From contig JASANH010001073.1 in the NCBI GenBank assembly GCA_030248295.1, forward strand, positions 124,001 through 188,000: a stretch of 64,000 nt of DNA, written 5' to 3'. This DNA comes from Mesodorylaimus sp. YZB2_4 (taxonomy: Eukaryota > Nematoda > Enoplea > Dorylaimida > Dorylaimidae). Below are positions 1 to 11,577 of this stretch, piece after piece; the stretch's first letter is position 1, and the number at the start of each line of letters is the position of its first letter. The translations under genes were made by a program, and so were the position numbers. The notes below the pieces were generated by a model that saw only the letters and a list, made by a program, of their open reading frames with translations, did no database searches and had not been told where the DNA came from.

Positions 1-1505
1 TCAAGGTGATTCTCTACCCGCTACCAAAAAATCTTGTTGAACTCTAAAAATATGAGGTTTCAGTCAAGTGAGAAATGGAAGCACTAATTTAGGCTTTTCG
101 TTTCTTCTCGAATCAGAAACTCAGTCTTTTGAGCGTTATTTGAATTCATTTCCCTAGCTCTGTCTAAGCTCATATTTCGAGAGTGCTCTCTAAATGTCAC
201 CACAGCTATACATTTTGGGAGAAACGGGCGAAAACAAACGCATTAAAAATATTATAAGCAGATTCCCTTTTTCTAGTGTCCTAGTCAGCCCAAATTGAAT
301 ACCTACTTCTCTACTAGTCTAGTTATTTCACTAAAATTCCCGCCCCCTCCCCTCCCAATATACTTTCCTTAGGTCAGTATGATTCACTCGTCTTTTTGGA
401 GATTATACTCCATGCCCAGCCCCCCATGGCCCGTCATGACACCTTCGACTTGTGAAGTAATTACCCCCCTAGGACCCACTTCAACCCGCCCCACCACGGG
501 TTTGGCACTCCTACACTTTCAGTTTCCCCCTCTTCTGTACATATTGTTCTCTTTTGGGGCCGGCTCTCTATTCCCCTCGAATGCTTTTCCGTAACCACCC
601 TTGTTGATTTTTTTATGGATAGAGCCATAAAAGTAATACATGAATTGTATTATTTGAAACAATTCAATATTTTCTGATCTTCTGACTAGTGACTTGGTTT
701 AATATTCCAGGAGACTTTTTGTTAATCCACCTCAAATAGCTTCCCCGGGGTCGCATAGGAGACCTTACCTTAGTATCAGTACTCTCAGTACCCCATCCGG
801 TTGACACACCGTCAGCACTCTGTGGATGGGGAAAGGGAGATGAAGCGAGAGACAGCTTTTAGAATGAGTTCCGCACAGTTTCTGACAAAGTCCGATGATT
901 CTGAGCACAAAAACGTCATCTTATTTTGATTCTGCAACCTGTTTTTTATTCAGATTTTTCTTCGCAGTTTTCCATGTTAGATATAACATGATTTGTAAAA
1001 ATATTTCTCCAGTTGAGCGCTATCCATGGCAATTCTTGAGGGCTTACTGTATAGTCAAAAACATTGGCCAGTTTTATTTCCCGACTCCTGACTCCCGCTT
1101 CCCAGGTCTCTCGACTCTCTCTCGCTAATAAAGTCGTTGGGATATTACTCTATTTCAGAATAAAAAATCAATGTCTTAGAGTCAGGCATACATTTTGGCA
1201 AAGTTCCAACAAACTTCCACACTTTAAATTTAAAAAACCTACGAAATTGGGACTTTTAATTCGTGATTTTGATTATTTCATAGGCCCGATTTTTGTACAC
1301 TTTAAAATTCGGTCAAATATGTCAGCTGGGTAGTTTTTCTCAAACCAAAATGGTTTGAGCAGCAGACAACAAAATAAATAATTTTAAAATAGCTAACACG
1401 CGCTGACTCGCTAACTCGCTTTCAGACTAAACCAGGTTTAAAAACCGTAAAAAACCTGCAACAATCTCATCCCTGGCCATTTCTACATCTCGAACTGCCA
1501 TTTGA
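1..1505. other. No gene recognised
   Basis: AT-rich non-coding sequence. I see no convincing exon, RNA gene or repeat with a partner elsewhere. It may hold introns or 5' exons of the ETS gene that follows, because that gene has no start codon in the part I can read. Confidence 0.5.
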
Positions 1506-3552
1506 GGTTGTTACGATCAAACCCAAAATCTGCTTCGATCATTTCAAGCTGCACAGACGCCACAGGCTTTTCGCAACCCGTTTTTATCAGTTCCAATCCT
1601 CGCCCAAAGCCTACAACCGTCGTCTCAAATTCCACTCGCCTACCACCCGCTTTCACCGCCGTACATTCCCCCAAATCTGGCCATTTTTGGTAACTACTCG
1701 TCGCCCGCGTCCCTGGATCGCCCACTTCCAAACACGGTAACACCATCGTTTGTCGGATATGGCTTATCGCCGCCCTCCCTTGGCATCAGCAACGCTCTGC
1801 CCACTCCCAGCCGCGAACCCCCTCGCCAAGTACCTCCTTATCGATTTGCCCGTGGCGGTATCTCGCAGCAGCATCAATCGGGGAATCAGGCACGACTCGA
1901 GCCATGCTCGTCAGTCAGGTCGGCTCCTGCTGGTGAAGTGCATGGTGAACTGCAACAGCCGCCAAGATCGAGTTCCCATGCCAGGCGTTCGATAAGCAAG
2001 CAGCAGCCTGGTGAGTTTAGTGCTAGTCTCGGACGATGGGTAGCAGATGCTGCATGAATTGATACAGGAACCAAATCTATGCTCATCTCTTTCTTTAGCT
2101 GCTAGTCCCATTCACCTGTGGAAATTTCTTCTTGAATTATTGATGGATAAAGAGTACAAAGGCATAATCGCGTGGACAGGCCGAGAATGGGAGTTTAGGT
2201 TCATTAACAAACACGAAGTCGCCAGATTATGGGGCATTAGAAGGAATAAACCCATGGTAAGTCAGATCGTGAGAAGTTGCGGTGTTTGTGCGGTATCTTT
2301 TTCAAGCATAAGAAAACCAAGGCACTGACTTTCGGATCACCCTCATCTGATAGTGGTCGTGTTGCCCGTCTGGGCGCTTCCCATCACATTGAAGGAAGAT
2401 TCTCGACAACTTTGTATCCAATTATCGGCGAGGCAGCCAGGTGGGCTTCCAATTTCATTGGATAGGTTACGTCGGATGTGCTTGACGAGGGACGTGCCGC
2501 TGCACCGTTGTAAAATTGTTTAATTACGGAGGCAAAATGTTGCGTCGGGAAGTGACATGGGATGTTATCCAGACAAAATGAGAGGTTGAGTCACGTTCGG
2601 ATGGGAAAGGTGTCCACGTCTGTGTTCGGGTGAAGGTGTGCTGTTGGTGCGGGGACGTTCAGGTCCTGCCAAGGGGCTATGAAAGATCGAGATAGAAATT
2701 CTGAAGGAGAGATAACGTTAAAACACGATTCTGCTAAACTATAGAGGCAATTATTCAGTCTGCAATGCGAGAAGACTAATTAGATGCAGCAGAAGAGCTT
2801 TCAAAACTGTTCTGGGGAGAAGAGTAAGAATATTTATGGCGTACGAAATAAAGTTCACGTACAGATGTCCATCGAGGACCACCTGAAAGATCAGTGAAGG
2901 TTTTTTTGAAGAAATGTTGCGAAAAGTGTAAAAGCACGAGACCAAACCATTATAAAATTCCACAAAATTTTGAATAAAATACGCCTGATAATCGTTGGTT
3001 TTACAGCTTGTAAATGTCCTTTGTTGTCTGACGTGCGATTGGTCGTGTTGTCTGCTGCTAAATATTGACAAAAAGGCGGGAAATTTAAAGTTTGTATCCT
3101 CATATGCAAGTTTTAGAGCTTATCGTTAGATGGACAATCTGAATGCAGCTTTTATGACCAGCAGACACGAACTCAGCGTTAGACTGTGTGAAAATACAGG
3201 GGTGTGGTTGCAGCTGTGCTTCAGAGGAGGCATGTGCAGTACCTACACCATGGTGAGGGCACTGTAAAAGTGCATTATACAAATTTCCAACAAGAAAAAG
3301 TCTAGGAATATCAAAATATCGGGTCTCGCTCACAAAAATACCTTCTCTTTTTAGATGAATTTTGAGAAATTGACGCGTGGAATCCGTTATTACTACGACA
3401 AGAATATTATTCATAAGTCCTTTGATAGGCGATTCGCCTACCGCTTCGTATGCGACATTGGAAGTGTGATCGGCAAGTCATTTGAGCAAGTGCATGCAGA
3501 AATGGGAATCTCACCAGGCGATGGCGATGATGGCGAAACAAGCGGCGATTGA
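1506..3552 (+). CDS. ETS-domain transcription factor, 3' part
   Basis: Sequence-specific DNA-binding factor. Exons: an open exon ending at 2010 (readable from 1506, true acceptor not located), 2099-2256 and 3355-3552; the last two joins keep phase 1 and phase 0. The first exon is rich in Pro, Ser and Gln, like the low-complexity region ahead of an ETS domain. The second encodes the first half of the winged helix (IHLWKFLLELL, then WTGREWEFRF and EVARLWG). The third encodes the recognition helix and wing (MNFEKLTRGIRYYYDKNIIHK, then RFAYRFVCD). The two Arg residues that read GGA in the family are present in RGIRYYY. The protein ends about 29 residues after the ETS domain. The KNIIHK and YRFVCD forms are of the ETS1/2, GABPA or ERG kind, but I cannot choose the subfamily. 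The start codon and N-terminal exons are missing. Confidence 0.88.
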
Positions 3553-5573
3553 AGAGGCACTCATATGACCGGTGAATTTTGAGGGTTGTGGGGCAAAGTT
3601 ATAGCTAACGTAGACAGCTCGCTCTGACCTCTACATTTATCCATAAGTACAGCACGCGACTTCATTTTTGAGAAATAGAAACAAAATATAAAGGATGAGG
3701 CCCGAGTGGGTAGCGAACCCGCACCACTGGGATTCCCGCTAAGCTCATGCTTTTCATTGTTTCTAAATTTCTTGAATTCAGTCTGAGCTATTCTGTCTAC
3801 AATTGTACAAAAATTGCATTATCATCTTGCTTTGATACGCTTGTGTCAGTTTAGTGTCCGAGGTGGCACGCTGGAAAGATTTTTTCAATGATTAAATTGG
3901 TATAGTGCGCAGCCTTCGTTTCAGCACACCCCTTCATGCCGATGTACAGTACTTTAGAGACGGCCTTTTTTAGAAAGAGTTCTGGGAGAAAAAGTCCTTA
4001 ATGGGACCTTTTCCATCGTGGCTAGTCTGGCCTCTGTTTTTCTCTTCGGTACATACTGTAACGTTAAACTGAATGAAAGCTTGGCTGTCACCTAAGTAAA
4101 TGCGCTCTATGACTCATAGTCGAGACGAGATTTCAACGTACCAGCAGTACCGTGTCGGCCCATCTCACTCACCCTCAATTGGGATCACGAACGTTGCGTA
4201 GCTCGCTGGAGACCCCAAGATAAAGGCTGACGGAAGACAAAAAACTTTACGAACGATTAGCGTTGATACTCACGGCCAGCTCGGCTCCGAAAGTTTCGGT
4301 TCGAATCCGCTATCGGTTCGGTTCGATAGCACTGGTTTTTTCTTATGCAATTCAGCCTCAACTTAGACCATTATCCGTGATATTTTGCCTCGACAAAGCA
4401 TGCTGCATGACAAATCGCCATCATATAAAATGAAAGCAAGGCGCATTTTAAGCTGAATAATTATATGAATTATACAAAATGCTGAGTACGTTAGCGCGCA
4501 ATCATACCTTCATTCCCACTAGGCTGGGGTATGACTCAAGCGAGCTAGGTGTTACCAGGTCTGCAACCCAAAAATGCCCCAGGTGCAGGTTCAGATTGCC
4601 CTAAAACTCAACTTCCCAAAAAATGCAAAGAAGGCCCTTTGAAACAAAACTGCTTCCCAGACGCCTAACAATATTCTGTGCAAGCCATGATGGCGCATTT
4701 GAATGCCATATCAGTATTCAAAGGCGCCAAAAACTTCAAATGCTTCGGCGAGCTCCTCACCCAGCTTCTCATCATGGAAAACGCCCTTTGGAGCAACGGC
4801 TGTCGAGACAGCTAACAAGAAGACAAAGTGCCAATATCCGAGGATGCCCTCAAATGCCCTCACTCCACTCACTCGTGCAGCTGGGCCCATCTGCACTCAC
4901 CCTCCTTTTCAGCGCTCTTTCTTGTAGCGGTTCTATGTACTCTTTCAGAGGTGCGTGTCTGGCTATGAAGTACAACAGAGGGACCCTGCGGTGAGAATTC
5001 AAACCTAGTAGGTACGCGTGTGCGTATCACCCGTACAGTAGCAGTGAGGGCATACAAACCATGCGTCACGCGTAGCACCATGAATTCTTATTTTCAATGC
5101 CCTCACCTATTGCCCCCGTCATGTTGACTTGTTGATCACAAAAGTTAATCTTACATCCTAGACGATTCATACATCATAGATTTTCCTGCTATTTATCATT
5201 TTATTTGACTTTCCTATCGTTGCTGTGATATTGGCTGTTTGTACGTGAGGCTGGATACGTTTTCTACTGCAGAACTAAGTACGTTCTGGAGATCTTGCAC
5301 TTCTGTTAGCACACAACATGCATGGTGCTCTCGCCAAAGAAAATGAACCTGCTCAAGTTAAATTAGGCAAATTGAAAATAACAGTACCCGCGTTCTTCTG
5401 CGCGGGTACTCTTATTTCCATAATTTCCACCACCGCGAATGGCGAACAATTCTGGGGAGAAGAGAATCAACATGTCACCTGAACAGGTCAACAAGATGTT
5501 GATGCGTCAATTCGTTCGCTGTGGAATGAAAAGGCGGTCGGCCATGTCAAGACGAATTGTGAATTTCGCGAAA
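3553..5573. other. Intergenic, no gene recognised
   Basis: No exon seen. Around 4262-4315 there is a stretch with a perfect tRNA B-box (GGTTCGAATCC) but no complete tRNA fold, perhaps a decayed SINE. A hairpin at 5383-5410 is listed separately. Confidence 0.45.
5383..5410. repeat. Perfect hairpin upstream of Kunitz gene
   Basis: Ten-base arms AGTACCCGCG and CGCGGGTACT flank an 8-base loop. It lies about 165 bp before the Kunitz start codon. It could be a dyad protein-binding site or a 5' UTR structure; nothing in the sequence decides this. Confidence 0.6.
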
Positions 5574-5993
5574 ATGAGCCTCAAGTTGATTTTTGTTCTT
5601 GTTCTTACTGCAGCTGTCTGCTTTGCAGGTGAGAAAAGCGTTTAAATAGTATTTTTTAAAGATTCTTTGCAAAAAATGTCTATTGTACACAATACTATAG
5701 GTCACCTTGACGTAAGGCAGATGGGCCCGCCTCCCGAGGACCCTCATCCAATGGCCCTTATACCAGACAGGTGTTTATTGCCGAGAGATGACGGCTTTAT
5801 GCCAGCGGCCGTGGGGCCTGTACAGCGTTGGTATTATGACGCCGAACTGAAGCAGTGCTTGGAATTTACATTTATTCCAGTGGGAGGAAATGAAAATAAC
5901 TTTTTAACAAAAGATGAATGCGAAGAAGTGTGCCATGGTCATTTGCAATCATCGACTTATGAGCAGTTTGGCGCGGGTTCCGCATTGGATTGA
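5574..5993 (+). CDS. Secreted single Kunitz-domain protein lacking one disulfide
   Basis: Small secreted protein of about 115 residues. Exons 5574-5628 and 5701-5993, phase 1 join, 72-bp intron. The start at 5574 is chosen because it gives a clean signal peptide (MSLKLIFVLVLTAAVCFA); an in-frame ATG at 5439 would bury it behind 45 polar residues. The mature part has a Pro-rich leader, then a Kunitz fold with RWYYD, the second-half motif GGNENNF and ending DECEEVC. Only four of six cysteines are present: the equivalents of BPTI C5, C30, C51 and C55 remain, while C14 and C38 are both replaced (GFM near P1, PVGGN in place of GCGGN). Family members usually inhibit serine proteases or block channels; loss of the disulfide that holds the binding loop makes classical inhibition uncertain. 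A polyadenylation signal AATAAA lies at 6282. Confidence 0.85.
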
Positions 5994-7561
5994 CTGTTAT
6001 GTTGCCAAAAGCTTTTGTCTTGCTTTCCTTGTTCATCTATGTACACTAACTAAGAGCTACAGTTTTTCATGATTTATTGGTCCTCACTCATCGTCAGACA
6101 CTCACACATGACAAGTAGGACTATGAAACACTCAGCCAATAATTTCTGTCCGGAAACAACAAATCCGAGACCACAAAAATCGCGAATACTGAACGCCTTA
6201 GTGTAGTTGTCAAATAGATACTACTACTGATTGGGTACAACGGAATATGAATTCATTCCACTCTTTCGAAAGCCACCTATGAATAAAAGTTAATGCGACG
6301 TACATCGCGGTCGCTTGACAGTGTCTGCATCCCCAAATCAGTGGTGGCTGTGTCAAGTGATTGCTGGCAGGCAAGGTTTTAGGGCACTTTTGCCCTTTGG
6401 CCCCCCCCCCCCCCCCAATAGGCTTAGGGATAGGCTGGATTTAGGCTTAGTCTTAGCCTTAGGCTTAGGCTAGGATTGACTGACTTAAGAGATTGGGGAA
6501 CAAACTGCAAAAGCGCCGGTTTTAGTCCCTCCATTCAAAGAGTCAATTGTCAAAGAGTCAATTGTCAATTGTGTCATTCAGAAGTACAGTACTCGTCATG
6601 TCCGTCTGCTCATGATAGTGGACATTGCTTGTGAGGCTGTCTTGTTAAGAATGCAGGGTGCTATATGCTGTGTACTGCACTATGGCACTATTGCTATGGC
6701 ACTATGTTGTACTATGTTGTATGCACATACTATGGCACTATTTTAAAAGACCAAGTTACTATGCAAATGAGATCGACCTCGTCTGATGTTAGGCCTCTCT
6801 GGTGATATTTGGGGATTTCTGTGTGTGGAAGTGGTCTCCCTTTGTCTGATGTGTGTTATTTGTTTGTTTTGTGACAGTGCACTCTTGCTCTTTGGGTTGA
6901 TGCTCGTTTTCTAATCAGTGTTCATGCCTGCGTGTATTCGGTGCGATCGAGTAGTAAACCTCTTCCTTTAAGGCCGCGGTCGCACTGGGGCAGAGAATAA
7001 TTCTGAACCTATTTTTCGTTTATTTCTTGCGGTTGCACTTGAGGTAGAAAACAAATCTGCGTTATAGTGCGACCTGGCCGTAAGACACGAGGTCTTATCC
7101 TATGTTGTATGTGCAAACGTTCCATAAACTTTATACGAGTACTGTATACAGTATCATGTACTACCATGCATCATATGGCGGGTTTGGAGTCAATACGCTG
7201 GGTTTCATACCACAGAGAGAGATGAGCGGGCGTACCCTACTGTCCTTAGGGCCAATCTACTTGGCAGCCCTGTTTACTAAGTCATAATGTGACCGGTACA
7301 CTCCCTGTGCTATATGACCTCTGCTGTCATTTTTAGCAAATGAATGCGCAAACGGGCCCTCGCCATTTTGCATGTGCATTGCAGCACTTGTTATGAGGGT
7401 GTTAAACGTGCACTGTACAGTATGTGCGTCAGGCAGACTAGCATCTGTTCCGACTTGTCTGGAAATTGCTTTTATTCTAAGATGGAAAGCATGCTTTTGG
7501 ATGTCACGCGCACGAATTCAAGCAATACTGAGAATAAAGAAAAATGCATGTTCTTGAACGT
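5994..7561. other. Intergenic
   Basis: Holds the Kunitz 3' UTR, a C homopolymer at about 6401-6416 and the telomere-like repeat listed separately. No further gene seen. Confidence 0.5.
6421..6474 (+). repeat. Degenerate TTAGGC repeat
   Basis: Several copies of TTAGGC or near forms (GGCTTAGGG, TTTAGGCTTAG, CCTTAGGCTTAGGC) follow directly after a C homopolymer. TTAGGC is the telomere unit of many nematodes. Here it is short, interstitial and decayed. Confidence 0.55.
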
Positions 7562-8792
7562 TCAGTTGTTGACGCATGGCAAGGGGGTCTTGTCACCCGG
7601 AGGGATCTTTTTGCCCTCGACAGCTCCCGTTTTCGGGTTGGCGCACCAGCTGTAGCCTTCGAAGTGTTGGACTGGAAGGTAGTCGCCTGAAATTGAAAGC
7701 ATGTGCGCACTGGACAGCACTACATACAGCATGCATAGCATCACAGCCATCACAGCAGAGTGCATTGTACTGCGTAGCGGCGATGAGGAGGTAGCGTGTT
7801 GACTAAGCCTTACCATTTTCCATGTTGCATTCAGCCAAGTGGTTACCCATCATTGGTTTGCGAGCGAGCTTCTCCTCGACTTCCTTGAAGCAAGCTCCGC
7901 ACTCGGCTTTCTTTTCGGTCGGGCCACGGCGGGTATTGGGGATCTCTTCACCAGTCATTGGGTTCACGCACCAGGTGTAGCCAGTCGAGCCGTGGTGCTG
8001 TTCAGTGTGGTAGTAACCGTTGTTGGTGCAAGCAGGAGTGTAGAAACCAGGAGTGCCAGCACGGCCGCGTTGTTCCATGATCTTAGCGAAGCACGGGCCT
8101 TTTTCTTCCATCGAAGCGTGCATGCTGACTAAAAGAGCAAACTGTGCCCGCGAGCCAGTAAGTTGTGCGGCAATCACTTACGTCCAACAACGTGCGCTTC
8201 CTTGTCGCAGTCAACCACGCGCTGGGATCCGGGTCCCGTGCGGGTGTTCTCGATTTCCTCGCCAGTGTATTTGTTGACACACCAGCTTTGGCCAACCGAG
8301 CCCCAGTGTTGCTTGGGGGCAAACAGACCATCGTCGTCGCATTCGGGAATGAAGTTGCCGACCATACCCTGAGGACGCAACATTTGGGCACGTTGGATGT
8401 GGCAGACTAAAACGAACCATCTTGAGCCTCTGAGAATGTCTGCTGTTCATGTTTGCCTTACTCGAGCATTCTGGTGGACCAGTGCGGAAGGTTTCACTGC
8501 CAGCTACCGGCTTGCCGCTGTCAGGCACAACGCACCAACATCGGCCAGTCGATCCGTGGCATTGGGTGGGCTCGAAATAACCGAAGTCCGTGCATTGAGG
8601 AATGTACTTGCCGGGCAACGGGTGTCCAGCGTCTTGTCTCGCCTTTGTGCAAGGTCCGACGGGTCCTTCAAAATAAAGGAGAATAGTTCTTTTGATGCAG
8701 TTTCCTACAACTATTTTGGGCTTACCGGTGCTTTGAGAAGCGACCGAAGCAATAATCAAAAAGAGAGAACCAGCCAAAGCCAGAAGCTGCAT
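7562..8792 (-). CDS. Secreted protein with four thyroglobulin type-1 domains
   Basis: About 311 residues. Exons on the minus strand: 8792-8726, 8665-8462, 8406-8182, 8128-7814, 7686-7562; every join is phase 1, the classic symmetric arrangement of shuffled extracellular domains. A signal peptide (MQLLALAGSLFLIIASVAS) is followed by four thyroglobulin type-1 modules. Domain 1 is canonical with six cysteines (QCHGSTGRCWCV). Domains 2, 3 and 4 have WCV or WCA and the outer cysteines, but both cysteines 3 and 4 are replaced (QHWGSVGQSWCV, QHHGSTGYTWCV, QHFEGYSWCA). Thyroglobulin modules can inhibit cysteine proteases of the papain/cathepsin type or mediate binding; which applies here is unknown. 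If the last intron is retained, the protein stops a few residues after NMENG. That intron also holds an in-frame signal-peptide-like stretch for the last exon, see findings. Confidence 0.86.
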
Positions 8793-8854
8793 TGTGTTGC
8801 TGCTGTCTGTACTGACGCGGTGAAAAAGAATGCTTGTCCATCCCTCGCACTCTC

Positions 8855-8862
8855 CTTTTATA
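8855..8862 (-). promoter_or_regulatory. TATA box of thyroglobulin-domain gene
   Basis: On the minus strand this reads TATAAAAG, 63-70 bases upstream of the start codon at 8792, a normal distance for a TATA promoter with a short 5' UTR. Confidence 0.65.
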
Positions 8863-10510
8863 CTTTTCCAAAGCACAAGCAGTCTTTTGCATACGCCGAC
8901 AAAAATATTTTGTCATTTCTTATCAGCAACTGATAAAACGTAAGTCCATCGAATATGGTACCAGGACCGTTTAGACACCGTTTTTGGTTGCAGGTTGCTG
9001 TTGCTAACATGAACTAAAGAAGCTTTAGGGTCAGAAATTGTCTGCGACAGGGGTGGTCCAAGTCAGTAAGCCCGAAAAGCACACACAGGTTCAATCGAGT
9101 ATGAAAGTGATAAGAGAAACTAAATCGGCCTGAGTGCGAATATGTTATCTGTAAAATATGTTCAATGACAAGAAGTATAAAGTAAAAAGGTGGATTTATG
9201 ATGGTTTTGGTAAACAGACGCAGCAGCTACTTGGTGTCAGTTGCGCGCTAAATATGAGCAGCGGAAGCAAAGATGCACGATTTTAGAGTTGAACAATGCC
9301 AGCGCACCACCCAGCCCGATGTAGCTAAAACTCAGGGTCATCTAGAGTACATCACCCTCAAATACAAAGTTTAAAGTTCGCACCAACATTTTGCTCATAA
9401 CAACTTGCCAAGTCGTCGATTTTAATAGGTTTAGTCGGAATTTAACTAATATGCATCTAAGGGGGGGGGGGGGGATAAAGTTTTTATTGGAAATTTAAAT
9501 TTCAAGTTCATTGTGGAGCCGCATCCTGCCAAGGAAACGGTCTTTTTATTCCCAGCATCTACGCGTATGTCGTGAATATTGGAATTCATTCTGAGTTTCT
9601 TTGCGCTCTTTGCTTTATTCTTTATCGAAAGCATCATACTACATACTTCTAATAGTCCACGCGCGTGGACTACTGGAAGTAATATGATGGAAGTAATATG
9701 ACGCGATTTCCATGGTCACTTCCGTCTCCGTGTAACAGTGATTGGGTGGTCGCCTTAGGCCTGACACGACTTCTCTCATTGCGGCCATTAGCAGCATAGT
9801 CAGCCAGCACTGGCCATTTAGCGGGGTCGCACGCAATCCAGTCCGGCAGTGGTGACGAGTCGCGTTTGCGTTGGTACTCGTAGCAGACAACTGGTACCTG
9901 AGCATCCAGCTTGCGGCGAAGTGAAAAGAGATATTGTTTGCTTTGTTTCAGGGGAAGAAACAAATCAGTAGTGGGCGCCTGATCCGTAATGTAATTACGA
10001 ACAAGACTCTGAGCTTTTATTTGTTTTCCACATGGATCAACTACAGTAAAACTTTTTCACCTCGCAGTGCTGACTGATAATATATCGATTGTCTGGTGTG
10101 AGTACCAAAGCGCGATTCTTAAACGATGGATTTCCTGGTTGTCCTTATTTTCTCATAATCAGAGGAGAAAGTGTCCGATTCAGATTAGATCAACAAAACG
10201 TGCTATATTCTACAGTATACACCCAAGAAATTTCGTTATGTTTCTCGTTTCCTGAGTTTAAAAAAAGTGGGGATTTTTCTGAAGGACTTTTCGTCAAAAA
10301 TAAACTCGAACGCCTTCACGCGTATGCCCAACTTGTTATAGGCCAGGGAGTCCACGAAATACTCGCCACGCGCGAACTACCACTAAATTTTTTAAAAGAA
10401 AACCGCACAGAAATGATATTCATTTATAAAATGATATAATTCTCCTTGTGCCCTTTATTAAAGTATTGCCCAATATATCACATCTCTTATCACCACATCA
10501 TCTTGTTTCA
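8863..10510. other. Intergenic
   Basis: No recognised gene. Contains a G homopolymer at about 9462-9473 and a perfect 20-bp palindrome at 9653-9672. A 97-codon minus-strand reading frame at 9670-9963 has no homology that I recognise and no signal or domain. Confidence 0.4.
9653..9672. repeat. Perfect 20-bp palindrome
   Basis: TAGTCCACGC followed directly by GCGTGGACTA, no spacer. Length and symmetry exceed chance for this base composition. It could be a dyad binding site or the end of a small inverted-repeat element. Confidence 0.6.
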
Positions 10511-11513
10511 TCAATTGCTCACGGACAGCATCGGGCCAGGACCAGCATCGCAGTAGGAGGTCATGCTAGGCACGCATCCATTGTTACACCACTCAATCAC
10601 CCTGGCCATGCGATAGCCGACGCATTGGAAGAGGACATTGGGCGCCCAAATGCGAAATCTCATGGCGGTGAACTCGTAGCCACAGTATCGCAACCCAGGC
10701 AAACAAGCGGGCTGTTGATTATTCGATGTCTCCTCACATTTGGAGTCACCGAAGCTATTCACACGGCATCGCCCAGGACATGTCTCAACCTTTGTTACTT
10801 CACTGCCGTTTGATATGCACATATAAAGGCTATGATCGGTGTTGACGGTAATTATTTGGTCGAGAAGACGAGCTTCATAGCCGCAATACTTCAAGCCAGG
10901 TGTGCACGGGCAGTAGGATGCACTACCATGCACCACGCAGTCGGAACTACATGCGCTGAAGAAATATGCATCGCCATCGTCGTCGCATTCATACAACGCA
11001 TTTTCAATGAGATTAGTGAATCCCATTTCCGCGAGCTGGCTGCTGCAGTAGATGCCAAAAGGGCAGTTTTGACCCGATAGCGACACGGCCCTCGATCGCC
11101 TGGCCTTTGATTCCATCTTGCCTTTAGAAGGCAAGCCTCCGCCCAGATGAGTGGCTGCTTGCTCCATTGTCCCATTATTCTCTGATTCTTCAGAATGCAC
11201 GAAATTCATGTTCAAAATCATGGCCTTCTTGCGAGCGATGGGTCTAAAGGAGAAAATATGAGATGGTATGATTGATCTTACTGGAACACGTGCTTATCAC
11301 CTCCGCCCTGCCCACCACGGTCAAAGGGAGTATAGTCCTAGACTCTTGATATGAAGTAGCAGTGAAACATCAACCCGACGGGTTGCGCGCACATAATGTT
11401 TAAGGCTCTACCGCCTCGGCACGGGTTACATACCTTTCCTCCCCAGCTGCATTCACTGGGCGGGTCATCATCGAAGCTAATATGACGTTGAGACAGACAA
11501 TTATAAAAAACAT
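10511..11513 (-). CDS. Secreted protein with three six-cysteine repeats
   Basis: About 270 residues, exons 11513-11434 and 11243-10511, phase 2 join. N-terminal signal peptide (MFFIIVCLNVILASMM), then a basic linker with RKK and KARRSR, a possible furin-type site. The rest is three tandem repeats of about 55 residues, each with six cysteines in the same spacing: C-x5-C, then L-[YF]-x-C, then C-x3-C, then a final C. Repeats 2 and 3 share PGL[KR]YCGYE. I do not recognise the family with certainty. Even cysteine number, signal peptide and repeats support an extracellular disulfide-rich protein. A TATA box lies upstream and AATAAA (10459-10454, minus strand) lies 52 bases after the stop. Confidence 0.75.
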
Positions 11514-11570
11514 TTTCAGTATTGACTGGCGACTATTCGTAACACTGCTGAATGGGAAGTTTTGGTGCTC

Positions 11571-11577
11571 TTATATA
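11571..11577 (-). promoter_or_regulatory. TATA box of six-cysteine-repeat gene
   Basis: Reads TATATAA on the minus strand, about 58 bases upstream of the start codon at 11513. Confidence 0.6.

Noticed and set aside
3691..3765. tRNA-like sequence on the minus strand with GGGTTCGCTACCC
   Set aside because: A and B boxes are too close and no cloverleaf forms; not a tRNA gene. May be a decayed SINE.
4262..4330. Possible tRNA with perfect B box
   Set aside because: No acceptor stem or anticodon arm can be built around the T arm.
9670..9963. 97-codon minus-strand frame
   Set aside because: No homology recognised, no splice partners, and it overlaps a palindrome; left as unassigned.
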